Source of the DNA: Prevotellamassilia timonensis
Lineage (GTDB): Bacteria; Bacteroidota; Bacteroidia; Bacteroidales; Bacteroidaceae
Length of the DNA: 42,774 bases
Direction: 5' to 3'
Assembly (NCBI RefSeq): GCF_021531665.1
Contig: NZ_JADYUH010000013.1
Coordinates: forward strand, 1-42,774
Positions 19,542 to 27,967 of this stretch are shown here, piece after piece. Made by a program: the position numbers and the translations under genes. The notes beneath the pieces are model-generated. The model was not told where the DNA came from. It made no database searches and saw nothing but the letters and a program-made list of their open reading frames with translations. Each line of letters begins with the position of its first letter. Position 1 is the stretch's first letter.

Positions 19542-20615
19542 ATGAACAAGCAACCCATCATCACCATCCTGCTCGCCCTCGTCGCAGTGACGGGACAGGC
19601 GCAGACTTTCATCCCTGTTGTGGAGGACAGCATTGATTTCGTCATTGAGGGGACGGTCAGCGAAGGAGCCGACTCTGTATGTATGAACGAAAGACCCTAT
19701 ACTGGACCCTTATGGTTTCCCGTACACAATAAGCATTTTCGTATCGCCGTCCGTCAGCCCTTGCACAAGTTTTTGCAGATAGAGGATGGCAGGGACGGAT
19801 GGATGCAAATCATCGTAGATAACCAACCGTCTCACATCGTTGTAGATTTTCGAACAAACACAGTGGTGGAAGGCTCACCACTCAACAAGCGCTTCAATCA
19901 TTATAAACTCATTGAGGACAGCATCGAAAAAGAGATGGAGTTACATGAGGAGGACGATGACCGAACGGTGTATAACTCATTGGAGCAACGTTTGCATGAT
20001 GCTAAATGGAAGAGCATCATTGAGAATACCGACAATGTGATTCCCGTTTATAACCTTGCATTGAATGGTCAGTTCTGCATGATTACACCTGAAAGATTGA
20101 CTGAGTGCATGAAGGAGGAATATGCCTTCGCGCACCATCCAGAAATGAAACGTGTTTGGAAGTTTTATTGGGCAATGCAGAAGCGTCTGCCCGGTCAAGA
20201 TTATCATGAACTTGAATTGCCTGACACAACAGGTACCATTCATCGTCTCTCCAGATATGTCGGTCAAGGCCACTATGTCCTGCTCGACTTTTGGGCGTCG
20301 TGGTGCAGCCCATGTATTGGTTCCATGCCTTTAATGAAAGAGATTCACAAAGCCTACGCTGACAGGGGTCTGCAAATCATTGGCCTATCATTCGACAAGA
20401 CTCGTGAAGCATGGCTTTCGGCCATTAATCGATATGAACTGCCGTGGCTGCAACTCTCCGATTTGAAAGGTTGGGATTCCGTCACTTCCGAAGTTTATGG
20501 CATTCAGGCGATTCCTGAGACCGTACTTATTGCGCCCGATGGCAAGATCGTTTCCACGGGACTACGTGATGAGCAATTGAAATCAAAACTCGAAGATATT
20601 TTCTCTGGCAAGTGA
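19542..20615 (+). CDS. Secreted TlpA/ResA-like thiol-disulfide oxidoreductase
   Basis: Probably a periplasmic thioredoxin-fold protein that reduces or isomerises disulfides. Start at ATG 19542 gives a clean signal peptide (MNKQPIITILLALVAVTGQAQ). The N-terminal half (about 22-210) resembles the beta-rich DUF4369 domain often found in front of Bacteroidota TlpA proteins. The C-terminal half is the TlpA-like domain with active site WCSPC (Cys255, Cys258), LLDFWASW, IIGLSFDKTREAW and the cis-proline AIPET. 357 aa is normal. The frame is open upstream to 19440 and encodes YNFDYELTRLKERLKKTE, which reads like the end of another protein, so this gene was probably joined to leader cassette A by the rearrangement at 19452. 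It shares only the fold with the redoxin at 21482. Confidence 0.87.
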   Translation: MNKQPIITILLALVAVTGQAQTFIPVVEDSIDFVIEGTVSEGADSVCMNERPYTGPLWFPVHNKHFRIAVRQPLHKFLQIEDGRDGWMQIIVDNQPSHIVVDFRTNTVVEGSPLNKRFNHYKLIEDSIEKEMELHEEDDDRTVYNSLEQRLHDAKWKSIIENTDNVIPVYNLALNGQFCMITPERLTECMKEEYAFAHHPEMKRVWKFYWAMQKRLPGQDYHELELPDTTGTIHRLSRYVGQGHYVLLDFWASWCSPCIGSMPLMKEIHKAYADRGLQIIGLSFDKTREAWLSAINRYELPWLQLSDLKGWDSVTSEVYGIQAIPETVLIAPDGKIVSTGLRDEQLKSKLEDIFSGK

Positions 20616-20825
20616 ATTATCAAATAAGATGAATAATATTTTGGTTCTAAGCAGTGTGCTCGCGGAGTTCGGAAGGCGTTCGGAAGGCGTTCGGAAAAGG
20701 TAATTAATGTTCATGAATTGATTCATTAAAAAGCCATTAATTTGTTTTTGAACACGAAACGCGCGAATGCTCAGAAATTCATGAGACAATTAATGAGACA
20801 TTTAATGGGCATTAATGGAGAAACA
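20616..20825. other. Gap after the TlpA-like gene with small repeats
   Basis: No gene seen. GTTCGGAAGGC is repeated three times in tandem (20667-20699). Around 20700-20820 the words ATTAATG/CATTAAT occur repeatedly in both directions. A stretch at 20707-20744 resembles 25034-25071 in the gap before the PCMD gene. Confidence 0.6.
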
Positions 20826-21095
20826 TTTCTTGCTGGGAGCGCACCCGGTTAAAATTTGCCTTCCTTTAATTTTAATTTGCCTTCCTCAAATTTTAATTTG
20901 CCTTACCCTCTCCCACTCTCCTCTCTTCGTCTCTTAGTCTCTTTGACTCTTTGTCTCTTTGACTCTTAGTTCCCATGTAGGGTTCAATGCAGGGTTTATG
21001 TAGGATTTTCGTTTCAAACCCTACACAGTGCAACACGTGTATAATCAGCGAGATACAAAGAGAATGTAGGGTTCTGTGTAGGGTTTGCAGAGTTT

Positions 21096-21128
21096 TTTGT
21101 TCGGCACGTTTTATGTATATAGATTTTG
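21096..21128 (+). promoter_or_regulatory. Candidate promoter in leader cassette B
   Basis: TTTG (21096-21099), 20 bases, TA-GAT-TTTG (21120-21128), identical in spacing to copy A. It implies a leader of about 350 nt for the redoxin gene. Confidence 0.4.
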
Positions 21129-21270
21129 CGCCGTCAGCAGGTAACAGACAACGGGCGCAAGACCACGAACAATGGTTCTTTACCGTTTTCTTCACTGATT
21201 TCACAAAAAAACGGAGTGAGAAATGCGGACAAGCAAGGGGAGTTTGTAAATTTGCCCAAATTTTATACAA

Positions 21271-21394
21271 CCTTGGCGTTAATTTCACCACCACCGCATC
21301 GCCTTGGCGTTAATTTCACCGCCTCAGCGTCGCCTTTGCGTGCTTTTCACCGCCACCGCGCCGCCGCGATGGTAGAATTTCACCGCCTCCGCCG
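21271..21394 (+). repeat. 31-bp tandem array, 4 units, in leader B
   Basis: Units begin at 21271, 21302, 21333 and 21364 and match the array of copy A, which has one more unit. The array ends 88 bases before the redoxin start. Confidence 0.9.
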
Positions 21395-21481
21395 CTCTCT
21401 TGACCAATCTTTATTGCGACGGATTGTAAGGACAGAACGAATTCCACGACACTCGTTTGATGTATCTTAGCCCCTAACACC

Positions 21482-22003
21482 ATGAAAAAGACCTTATTCT
21501 TTCTCCTTGCCTTTCTCCTTCCCGCACTGACCATGGCGTCGTGCATGAACGACGATGAAACCGCAGCAGGCGACAGTGTGGGAATAGGGTCTCCCCTACC
21601 CAACTTCACCGTCACGCTCTCTGACGGGTCCACTGTTTCGACCGCGGATCTGCAGGGCGCGCCCTCTGTCATTGTCTTCTTCCACACCCTCTGTGGCGAC
21701 TGCCAACGTGAACTGCCCGTGGTGGAACGCTTCAGCCATGAATTTCCCGGCGTGCGTTTCCTCTGCATTGCACGCAGTCAAGGAAAAGAAGAAATCAGTG
21801 CTTACTGGCAAAAGAACGGACTCACCCTCCCCTTCTCGCCGCAACCCGATGCCGCGGTCTATAACCTCTTCGCCAACTCCTACATTCCCCGTGTCTATGT
21901 GTCCGACGCTTCATGCATCGTCCGACAAGTCTTCGTGGAAGAACTCGACGAAGAGGCGTTCCAACAAATGCTGCAAACGCTGAACGCAGAAAGTTCAAAA
22001 TGA
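21482..22003 (+). CDS. Redoxin (thioredoxin-fold) lipoprotein
   Basis: Envelope-anchored thiol oxidoreductase. The signal peptide ends in the lipobox M-A-S-C with Cys21 lipidated, followed by MNDDET. The AhpC/TSA-redoxin type domain starts at GIGSPLPNFTVTLSDG; the active site is Cys71-Gly-Asp-Cys74 after VIVFFHTL, and SYIPRVYV supplies the cis-proline. 173 aa is normal for this short type. CGDC differs from the classical CGPC, and the Asp may shift the redox potential; the partner is unknown. The start is the ATG at 21482, right after leader cassette B. The nucleoside transporter gene follows 79 bases later on the same strand. Confidence 0.88.
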   Translation: MKKTLFFLLAFLLPALTMASCMNDDETAAGDSVGIGSPLPNFTVTLSDGSTVSTADLQGAPSVIVFFHTLCGDCQRELPVVERFSHEFPGVRFLCIARSQGKEEISAYWQKNGLTLPFSPQPDAAVYNLFANSYIPRVYVSDASCIVRQVFVEELDEEAFQQMLQTLNAESSK

Positions 22004-22082
22004 ACCACACGTAGCACGACAACGCCGAAAGACGAATAAAAAAATAGGAAAACAATAGAAATAACAAAACATCATAACTATC

Positions 22083-23360
22083 ATGAAAAACAACTCCTTA
22101 CTTCTCCAGGGCCGTTTGGTGGCAATGAATTTTCTTGAGTTTGCCGTTTGGGGTGCCTATCTCACCTCCATGGGCAGTTTCCTCGCCACGCACGGTCTGG
22201 CGACCGAGATTGGTTGGTTCTATGCCGTTCAAGGTCTCGTTTCTCTTTTCATGCCCGGTTTGATCGGCGTGGTGGCAGACCGCTGGATTCCCGGTCACCG
22301 TCTTCTCGGACTTTGTCACCTCATCGCAGGTGCTTTCATGTTGTACACGGGATATGCCGCCCTCAGTGCCGGCGAGACGGTCAGCATGACGCAGATTTTC
22401 ATCACCTACACCCTGAGCGTCGCCTTCTACATGCCCACGATTGCCCTCAGCAACTCGGTGGCTTTCAGTGCGCTGAATCAGTATGGCATGGACACCGTCA
22501 AGGACTTCCCTCCCATCCGCGTCTTCGGCACAGTGGGTTTCATCGTCACCATGCTCGCCGTGAATTTCCTTGGTTTTCAGACCACTGCCCACCAATTCTT
22601 TCTGAGCGGTGCGCTCTCCCTGGTTCTTGCGTTTTATGCACCGACACTTCCTGCCTGCCCCGTCAGCAGCGGTGACGAGCGCAAGTCACTCTTCCACGCG
22701 TTGGGGCTTGACGCCTTCAGTCTTTTCCGCGAGCGACGCATGGCAATCTTCTTCCTTTTCTCCATGTTGCTCGGCGTGAGCCTTCAAATCACGAACGGCT
22801 ATGCCAACCCCTTCATCATGGGTTTCAAGGACATCCCCGAATTTGCCAACACCTTTGGCGCGAACAACGCCAACGCCCTGATTTCGCTCTCTCAAATCAG
22901 CGAGACCTGCTGCATCCTGCTGATTCCGTTCTTCCTGAAACGTTTCGGCATCAAGCGCGTCATGATGATTGCGATGTTTGCCTGGGTGCTTCGTTTCGGG
23001 CTGTTTGCCACGGGCGACCCCGGCAGCGGCGTGTGGATGTTCATCCTTTCGATGTTGGTCTATGGCGTGGCGTTTGACTTCTTCAACATCTCCGGCGCGC
23101 TCTATGTGGACCAGAACACGCACACCGACATTCGCAGCAGTGCGCAAGGTCTTTTCATGATTATGACCAACGGTTTCGGTGCCAGCATCGGAACGATTCT
23201 CGCCATGCAGGTCGTGAATCACTATGTCGTCGCCGATGCCTCTCCCGCCGAGCAGATTGAAGGTTGGCGCACCTGCTGGACGATTTTCTCCGCCTACGCT
23301 CTCGTCGTCTTCCTCGCCTTCGGTCTTGCCTTCAAGGAACACGGAAACGCCAAGAACTGA
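22083..23360 (+). CDS. Nucleoside:H+ symporter, NupG family (MFS)
   Basis: Inner-membrane proton-driven nucleoside importer of the Nuc_H_symport family. About twelve hydrophobic segments are visible over 425 aa. Typical stretches are MNFLEFAVWGAYLTSMGSFL at the start, the FGTVGFIVTM helix, and YGVAFDFFNISGALYVDQ near helix 10. The long cytoplasmic loop in the middle (CPVSSGDERKSLFHALGLDA) separates the two halves. The position after the redoxin gene could mean co-transcription, but the 79-base gap has no hairpin or promoter I can defend. Substrate range is inferred from the family. Confidence 0.9.
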   Translation: MKNNSLLLQGRLVAMNFLEFAVWGAYLTSMGSFLATHGLATEIGWFYAVQGLVSLFMPGLIGVVADRWIPGHRLLGLCHLIAGAFMLYTGYAALSAGETVSMTQIFITYTLSVAFYMPTIALSNSVAFSALNQYGMDTVKDFPPIRVFGTVGFIVTMLAVNFLGFQTTAHQFFLSGALSLVLAFYAPTLPACPVSSGDERKSLFHALGLDAFSLFRERRMAIFFLFSMLLGVSLQITNGYANPFIMGFKDIPEFANTFGANNANALISLSQISETCCILLIPFFLKRFGIKRVMMIAMFAWVLRFGLFATGDPGSGVWMFILSMLVYGVAFDFFNISGALYVDQNTHTDIRSSAQGLFMIMTNGFGASIGTILAMQVVNHYVVADASPAEQIEGWRTCWTIFSAYALVVFLAFGLAFKEHGNAKN

Positions 23361-23411
23361 CAAGCCTCGCGAGGCAAACCTGTTTCTGCGACTTTGGCGG
23401 AACAGTCATTG

Positions 23412-23617
23412 TAGGGGTGTTCTATAAATTATTCAAGTTCCGCAAGTGTTCACTTGTAGCTGACAAGCGTTTAAGGAGCGGGCTGAAGGCCCAGCAAGCG
23501 CATAGTCCAGGGCATGCCCTGGGCTATGTGCTCGTTGCCCCTTCTTACGCGGAAAAAGGCGCAAGAAACAGACGCGAGACGCTTCACAAAGCACTCTTAG
23601 CGTAATTTATCCTAAAA
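23412..23617 (+). mobile_element. MITE-like element with strong internal palindrome
   Basis: The left end TAGGGGTGTTCTATAAATTA matches family 2; the right end TAATTTATCCTAAAA is a weaker inverted match. The centre holds CATAGTCCAGGGCA/TGCCCTGGGCTATG (23501-23528), a 14-bp stem with one wobble, preceded by GGGCTGAAGGCCC. No reading frame. It fills most of the 344-bp gap between the transporter and barrel genes. Confidence 0.65.
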
Positions 23618-23664
23618 AGTGGTACACGCGGCACGGTTTTTTAGTTTTTCATCTTGATTTGAAC

Positions 23665-23672
23665 TACTTTTG
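23665..23672 (+). promoter_or_regulatory. -7 element of the BamA-like gene
   Basis: TACTTTTG, the same -7 word as both tRNA promoters, 33 bases before the GTG start. The -33 position holds TTAG instead of TTTG. Confidence 0.55.
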
Positions 23673-23704
23673 CGGAGCTAAACCCACCGTTCCCTCTGAA
23701 AAAA

Positions 23705-24964
23705 GTGAAACGCTGTCTTCTTTTGCTCTCGCTGACCATGCTTTGGGTGGCATCATCCAAAGCGTCCGCTGCCGTGTCGCTCGTCACGGACAGCGTTGTC
23801 GTGAGCACCGTTTCCAAAGACAGCTGCGTCACAAGACTCACAGCCGATTCCATCGCCACGGACAGCACGGACAGAGCGAAGAAACGTAAGCCGTTCTACG
23901 AAAAAGGCTTGCTGGGGAAGGCGGTGAACTATCTGCGTAACTCCAACAAAACCGCTCAGGACAGTAAACGCGACTTCGGCTTCATCCCCGGACCGCACTA
24001 CTCTTCCACCACGGGACTCGGACTCGGACTGCTCGGCACGCTGACCTACTCGCCCTGCGCCAAGGACAGCCTCACGCCGCGCTCCAATGCCAGCATCTAC
24101 TCCGACATGACCACCGGAGGCTTCTTCCTCGTCGGACTCAAAGGAACACACTTCACAAAACGCGGAAAAACACGCACGGACTACAAAGTCAATGTCTCCA
24201 CTTTCAAAAACAGTTTTTGGGGCATTGGCTACGAAGCGGGAAAACGCGATGAAAACGAAACGGAGTTCCGACGCAACAAATTCAACGCACTTCTGCGTTT
24301 CCAGTGGCAACCGCTGAAATATGTGTACGTCGGACCCATCGTGCAGTACCGATGGATTCAAGCCACGGAGGCGGAAGAGAAATTCTACGCACTGAACGGC
24401 GGACAGCCCCACATCGTGAGAGCCATGACGTTCGGACTTTCCATGACCTACGACTCACGCGACTTCATGCTCAACGCCACAAAAGGAAGCTTCCTGCAAA
24501 TCGACCAGTCGTTCACGCCGAGAGGACTCACGGGAAAGAACTACGGATTCTCCACCACGGAGTTCACGTTTTCAACCTACAAGAAAATCTGGAAAGGCGG
24601 CGTCCTTGCCTACGACCTCCACAGCATGTTCAACTACGGCCACACGCCGTGGGCACTGCTCAGCGAAGTGGGCGGGAATGACAGAATGCGCGGATACTAT
24701 GAAGGACGCTACCGTGACCAACACCTCGTCGAGACGCAACTGGAACTCCGACAACACATCAAGGGGCGCAACGGAGCAGTGGTCTGGGTCGGACTCGCCG
24801 AACCCTTCCGCAGTTGGAAGGAGTTCCAATGGAGTCACTTCCTGCCCAACGCCGGCGTCGGATACCGCTGGGAGTTCAAACCGCGCATCAACCTCCGCCT
24901 CGATGTCGGCTTCACCAAAGGCGGCGGCGCAGGCTTCATCTTCAACCTGAACGAAGCGTTTTGA
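23705..24964 (+). CDS. BamA/TamA-like outer-membrane beta-barrel protein
   Basis: Resembles the C-terminal barrel of the Omp85 superfamily (surface-antigen type) without POTRA domains. The GTG at 23705 gives MKRCLLLLSLTMLWVASSKASA, a signal peptide. Residues 24-90 are a Ser/Thr/Lys-rich linker. From about 92 (FIPGPHYSSTTGLGLG) alternating beta strands with aromatic girdles follow to the final strand GGGAGFIFNLNEAF, which ends in the C-terminal Phe typical of outer-membrane barrels. TYDSRDFMLNATKGSFLQ and GGNDRMRGYYEGRYRDQH correspond to the repeated strand and the loop carrying the conserved RGY of Omp85 barrels. 419 aa. It could be a lipid or protein export factor; without POTRA domains it is unlikely to be BamA itself. 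Confidence 0.82.
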   Translation: MKRCLLLLSLTMLWVASSKASAAVSLVTDSVVVSTVSKDSCVTRLTADSIATDSTDRAKKRKPFYEKGLLGKAVNYLRNSNKTAQDSKRDFGFIPGPHYSSTTGLGLGLLGTLTYSPCAKDSLTPRSNASIYSDMTTGGFFLVGLKGTHFTKRGKTRTDYKVNVSTFKNSFWGIGYEAGKRDENETEFRRNKFNALLRFQWQPLKYVYVGPIVQYRWIQATEAEEKFYALNGGQPHIVRAMTFGLSMTYDSRDFMLNATKGSFLQIDQSFTPRGLTGKNYGFSTTEFTFSTYKKIWKGGVLAYDLHSMFNYGHTPWALLSEVGGNDRMRGYYEGRYRDQHLVETQLELRQHIKGRNGAVVWVGLAEPFRSWKEFQWSHFLPNAGVGYRWEFKPRINLRLDVGFTKGGGAGFIFNLNEAF

Positions 24965-25172
24965 CACGCCCGGAAGCACACAAAAACTCGGAGCAAAAAC
25001 AACCTATACTCAAATAGGGAACGCCCTCCATTCATGTTCAAGGAATGAATCATTAAACTCCCATTAACTCCTCTTAAAGAAGTGATTAACGAAGAAAATC
25101 ATTGAGCAAATCAAGAGCATTCTTGGAGAGCAAAAACAAAGATAACAACAAAAACGAAAGACATCAAACACA

Positions 25173-26132
25173 ATGAGAGCATTTCATTTTCTGATGACCT
25201 GCTGCCTCGCAGCAAGTGTTTACCAACCTGCGGAGGCACTGCCCTATCGCGCTGAGTTCATGGACCAAGCCGAAGCCGCCAGCGGCACGGTGAAATACCT
25301 CAGTCGAGGGAACTTCGACTCCTGGAGCACCCGCACCATCAAAGAAAGCGGCATCATCGGCGGAAACACCGTGACGCTCCAAGACATCGGCGGCATCTGG
25401 GGCACCTCCAACGTGTGGGCAAAGGTCAAAGGAGTGGTCAAGACCAACGTCAGCGTCTATAAAGACACGCACCCCGGTCACGGCAACTGCGCCAAACTCT
25501 ACACCCACCTGGTGGAGTGCAAAGTGCTCGGACTCATCAACATCAAAGTGCTCGCCGCAGGTTCCGTCTATATCGGCAAGACCATCGAACCCATTCGAGA
25601 CACGAAAAACCCGATGAGCAAACTCAACGCCGGCATGGAGTTCACAGGACGCCCGAAGGCACTTATCTTTGACTACAAAGTAAAACTCGCCTCAAGCCCC
25701 AACCGCATCCGACAGAACGGCATCGGCGGTCCCTCCACCGTGACGGGGAAGGACATGGCGGACTGCGTCCTCTATCTCCAAAAACGCTGGGAAGATGCCA
25801 ACGGTAACATCTACGCCAAACGCGTCGGCACCCTCGTCCACCGCTTCACCTCCAACAGCGACTGGAAAAACAATGCCAAATTCACCATCCGCTACGGCGA
25901 CATCAGAAACCAAAAATTCTATAACGCCGCCTGGGCACTGACCTCCGGCGCCAACACGAAGTTCGCCAAAAACTCCAAAGGCGTAATGAAACCCATCAAA
26001 GAGATCGGATGGGCTGCCGCCAACGAAACACCGACTCACCTCGTGCTTCAATTCGACTCCAGCCACGGCGGAGCCTACGTCGGCAGCATTGGCAACACAC
26101 TCTGGGTGGACAACGTGAGACTGGCTTATTAA
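25173..26132 (+). CDS. Secreted PCMD-domain protein
   Basis: The putative carbohydrate metabolism domain (PCMD) is found almost only in Bacteroidota surface proteins and is thought to bind glycans. A signal peptide (MRAFHFLMTCCLAASVYQPAEA) is followed by FDSWSTRTIKESGIIGGNTV, GGIWGTSNVWAKVKG, YIGKTIEPIRDTKNPMSK, FTGRPKALIFDYKVKL and the closing DNVRLAY strand, all characteristic of the fold. No catalytic residues are evident. At 319 aa it is a single domain without a visible sorting tag. The gap before it (24965-25172) shows no promoter match. Its role in polysaccharide use is inferred, since no glycosidase or SusCD pair is near. Confidence 0.8.
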   Translation: MRAFHFLMTCCLAASVYQPAEALPYRAEFMDQAEAASGTVKYLSRGNFDSWSTRTIKESGIIGGNTVTLQDIGGIWGTSNVWAKVKGVVKTNVSVYKDTHPGHGNCAKLYTHLVECKVLGLINIKVLAAGSVYIGKTIEPIRDTKNPMSKLNAGMEFTGRPKALIFDYKVKLASSPNRIRQNGIGGPSTVTGKDMADCVLYLQKRWEDANGNIYAKRVGTLVHRFTSNSDWKNNAKFTIRYGDIRNQKFYNAAWALTSGANTKFAKNSKGVMKPIKEIGWAAANETPTHLVLQFDSSHGGAYVGSIGNTLWVDNVRLAY

Positions 26133-26168
26133 AGGCGGATTCTATATAAATATGGAATAAAGGCCCTC

Positions 26169-26509
26169 AAGGCGAGTTCTATAGGTTTCGAAATAAAGGA
26201 GGGTGTGTCAAAATGCACATTTTGGCTTCACCCTCAAAGGTGCGTCAGAATGGCTAAGATGCAAGGCGCTGAGGATGAAGGAGAAGGGAGTGTACTGAAG
26301 TACATGATCAAGCCCGAATCCGATAGCAACGAAGCAGATTGGCTATTATGACACACCGTCTTTCACGTTTTGCCCGCTTCTTAGCACGTCCCTTGGAGAA
26401 TCTCGTGAGTCTCATCAGTCACATAGCCCGCTATGCTCCTTCCTCAACTGACAAAAATTCATCTCAAAGAAATCAAAAAAATACTCAACCAGATTTACAG
26501 AACACCCTC
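26169..26509 (+). mobile_element. MITE family 2, copy interrupted by another element
   Basis: The left part (AAGGCGAGTTCTATAGGTTT...AATAAAGGA) and right part (from CTTTCACGTTTTGCCCGCTT to CAGAACACCCTC) align with the beginning and remainder of the element at 35804-36000, including the hairpin core CACATAGCCCGCTATGCTCC. Without the insert it measures about 184 bp, close to the 197 bp of the full copy. Confidence 0.7.
26201..26357 (+). mobile_element. MITE family 3, nested insertion
   Basis: Terminal inverted repeats GGGTGTGTCAAAAT (26201) and ATTATGACACACC (26345-26357, reverse complement GGTGTGTCATAAT). About 157 bp, non-coding, inserted within the family-2 copy. A 14-bp match to its end lies at 17921. 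A target duplication is not clear. Confidence 0.7.
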
Positions 26510-26660
26510 AAAAAACGATGAGCCGCACCACGCCGGCTTTGCCAACCCGACTTTCCGAAAACGCGCGATAAGCACGTAATGAGTGGAAAGGAAGCATAAA
26601 AAAACATAACACGCTGAAACAATTAAGAAGAAACTTTGAACTTCTTCTCAGTTTTTGGCT

Positions 26661-26668
26661 TAACTTTG
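26661..26668 (+). promoter_or_regulatory. Promoter of the RND efflux operon
   Basis: TAACTTTG matches TAnnTTTG. TTTG at 26635-26638 is 22 bases upstream, slightly longer than usual. The leader would be about 58 nt. No obvious operator dyad is visible. Confidence 0.55.
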
Positions 26669-26732
26669 CCGCGTTTTTTGAGAATTACACCTTATTATAT
26701 AGAACTTACACACAAATTTAAACATAGAACGC

Positions 26733-27905
26733 ATGAAGAAAATTGCTTTATGTCTGCTCTCCATCATGCTGCTGACAAGCTGCGGCAACGAATCGAGCAA
26801 AATGTCTGAAGGCAACAACGAATTTGCCGTGGTGACATTGCAAGGCGCAACCGCCGATCTCCAAACCTCCTATCCCGCCACCATCAAAGGTATGCAGGAC
26901 ATTGAAATCCGTCCGAAGGTGGCCGGCTATCTGACCAAACTCCTCGTCGATGAAGGTGCCACCGTCCGAAAAGGACAGCCCCTCTTCCTCATTGACTCTG
27001 AACAATATCAGGCAGCCGTGAAAAACGCGGAAGCCCAGATTCGCGTCATCAAGGCAAACATCGCATCTCAAGCACTCACCGTGCAAAACAAACGCATGTT
27101 GTTCGAACAGAAAATCATTTCAAACTATGACATGCAGATGGCTGAGAACACGCTGGAAAGCCTGAAAGCACAACTCGCCTCCGCCGAAGCGGGACTGATG
27201 AGTGCACGCGACAACCTGCGCTGGTGCACCGTGACGAGCCCCTCCAACGGCGTGGTCGGCAACATCCCCTACCGCGTGGGAAGTCTCGTGAGCGCTTCCA
27301 ACGCCGAACCCCTCACCACGGTTTCCAACATTGACCAGATGTATGTCTATTTCTCCATGACCGAAAAGCAGCTGCTCACCCTGACCCGCACGCAAGGCGG
27401 CGTCAGCACTGCCCTCGGCAACATGCCCGCAGTCACGCTGAAACTGGCTGACGGCAGCGAATTCAGCAAAAGCGGCGTGGTCAGCACCGTCAGCGGTGTG
27501 ATTGACCCGAACACCGGTGCCGTGCAGATGAGAGCCACCTTTGACAACGCCGGTCACGTGCTCCGCTCCGGAGGCACAGGCTCCATCCTCATCCCAACAC
27601 ACGCCGAGAACGCCATCATCATTCCTCAAAAAGCCACCTACGAAATTCAAAACAAGAAGTTCGTCTATGTCCTCGGTGCAGGCAACAAAGTGCAGAGCCG
27701 AGAAATTGAAGTGCTCGTGCAGAACGACGGACAAAACTATGTGGTCTCCTCAGGTCTGAAAGCCGGAGAGAAAATTGTCGTGGACGGTGTGAACAAACTG
27801 AAGAACGACATGGTCATCACCCCCATCACGCCTCAACAAGCCGCTGCAGCCGAAAAGAAAGCTAAGCAGGCTCTGAAAGACGGAAAAATGCCCGGACAAG
27901 ACTAA
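26733..27905 (+). CDS. RND efflux periplasmic adaptor (membrane fusion protein), AcrA/MexA type
   Basis: Bridges the inner-membrane pump and the outer-membrane channel of the tripartite exporter encoded by this operon. The lipobox L-T-S-C gives lipidated Cys17, as in AcrA. Then IEIRPKVAGYLTKLLVDEGA (first lipoyl half), an alpha-hairpin at about 95-165, the second lipoyl half VTSPSNGVVGNIPYRVGSLV, a beta-barrel with VYFSMTEKQLL, and the membrane-proximal domain ending near 365. 390 aa is normal. It is first gene of the operon; the pump gene starts 62 bases later. Substrates cannot be told from the sequence. Confidence 0.93.
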   Translation: MKKIALCLLSIMLLTSCGNESSKMSEGNNEFAVVTLQGATADLQTSYPATIKGMQDIEIRPKVAGYLTKLLVDEGATVRKGQPLFLIDSEQYQAAVKNAEAQIRVIKANIASQALTVQNKRMLFEQKIISNYDMQMAENTLESLKAQLASAEAGLMSARDNLRWCTVTSPSNGVVGNIPYRVGSLVSASNAEPLTTVSNIDQMYVYFSMTEKQLLTLTRTQGGVSTALGNMPAVTLKLADGSEFSKSGVVSTVSGVIDPNTGAVQMRATFDNAGHVLRSGGTGSILIPTHAENAIIIPQKATYEIQNKKFVYVLGAGNKVQSREIEVLVQNDGQNYVVSSGLKAGEKIVVDGVNKLKNDMVITPITPQQAAAAEKKAKQALKDGKMPGQD

Positions 27906-27967
27906 GCCGGACGCACACTCATAAAAAAACAAAACACTTCTCTCCTTTTTCAAATCGGAAAACTTCC

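Larger units (their letters stand above)
20826..21543 (+). repeat. Duplicated leader cassette, copy B
   Basis: Shorter version of copy A: one GGGAGCGCACC unit, about three 21-bp units, fewer than three 16-bp units, then the TGTAGGGTT block, candidate promoter and core, and four 31-bp units. Here the cassette leads into an intact redoxin lipoprotein gene, which suggests that this is the original arrangement. Confidence 0.85.
26133..26732. other. 600-bp gap with nested mobile elements and efflux promoter
   Basis: Holds the interrupted family-2 element (26169-26509), the family-3 element inside it (26201-26357), and from 26510 an AT-rich stretch ending in the efflux operon promoter. No gene of its own. 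Confidence 0.75.

Noticed and set aside
23364-23375. GCCTCGCGAGGC as terminator of the nucleoside transporter gene
   Set aside because: It is a perfect palindrome with at most a 4-bp stem after allowing a loop, and no T run follows.
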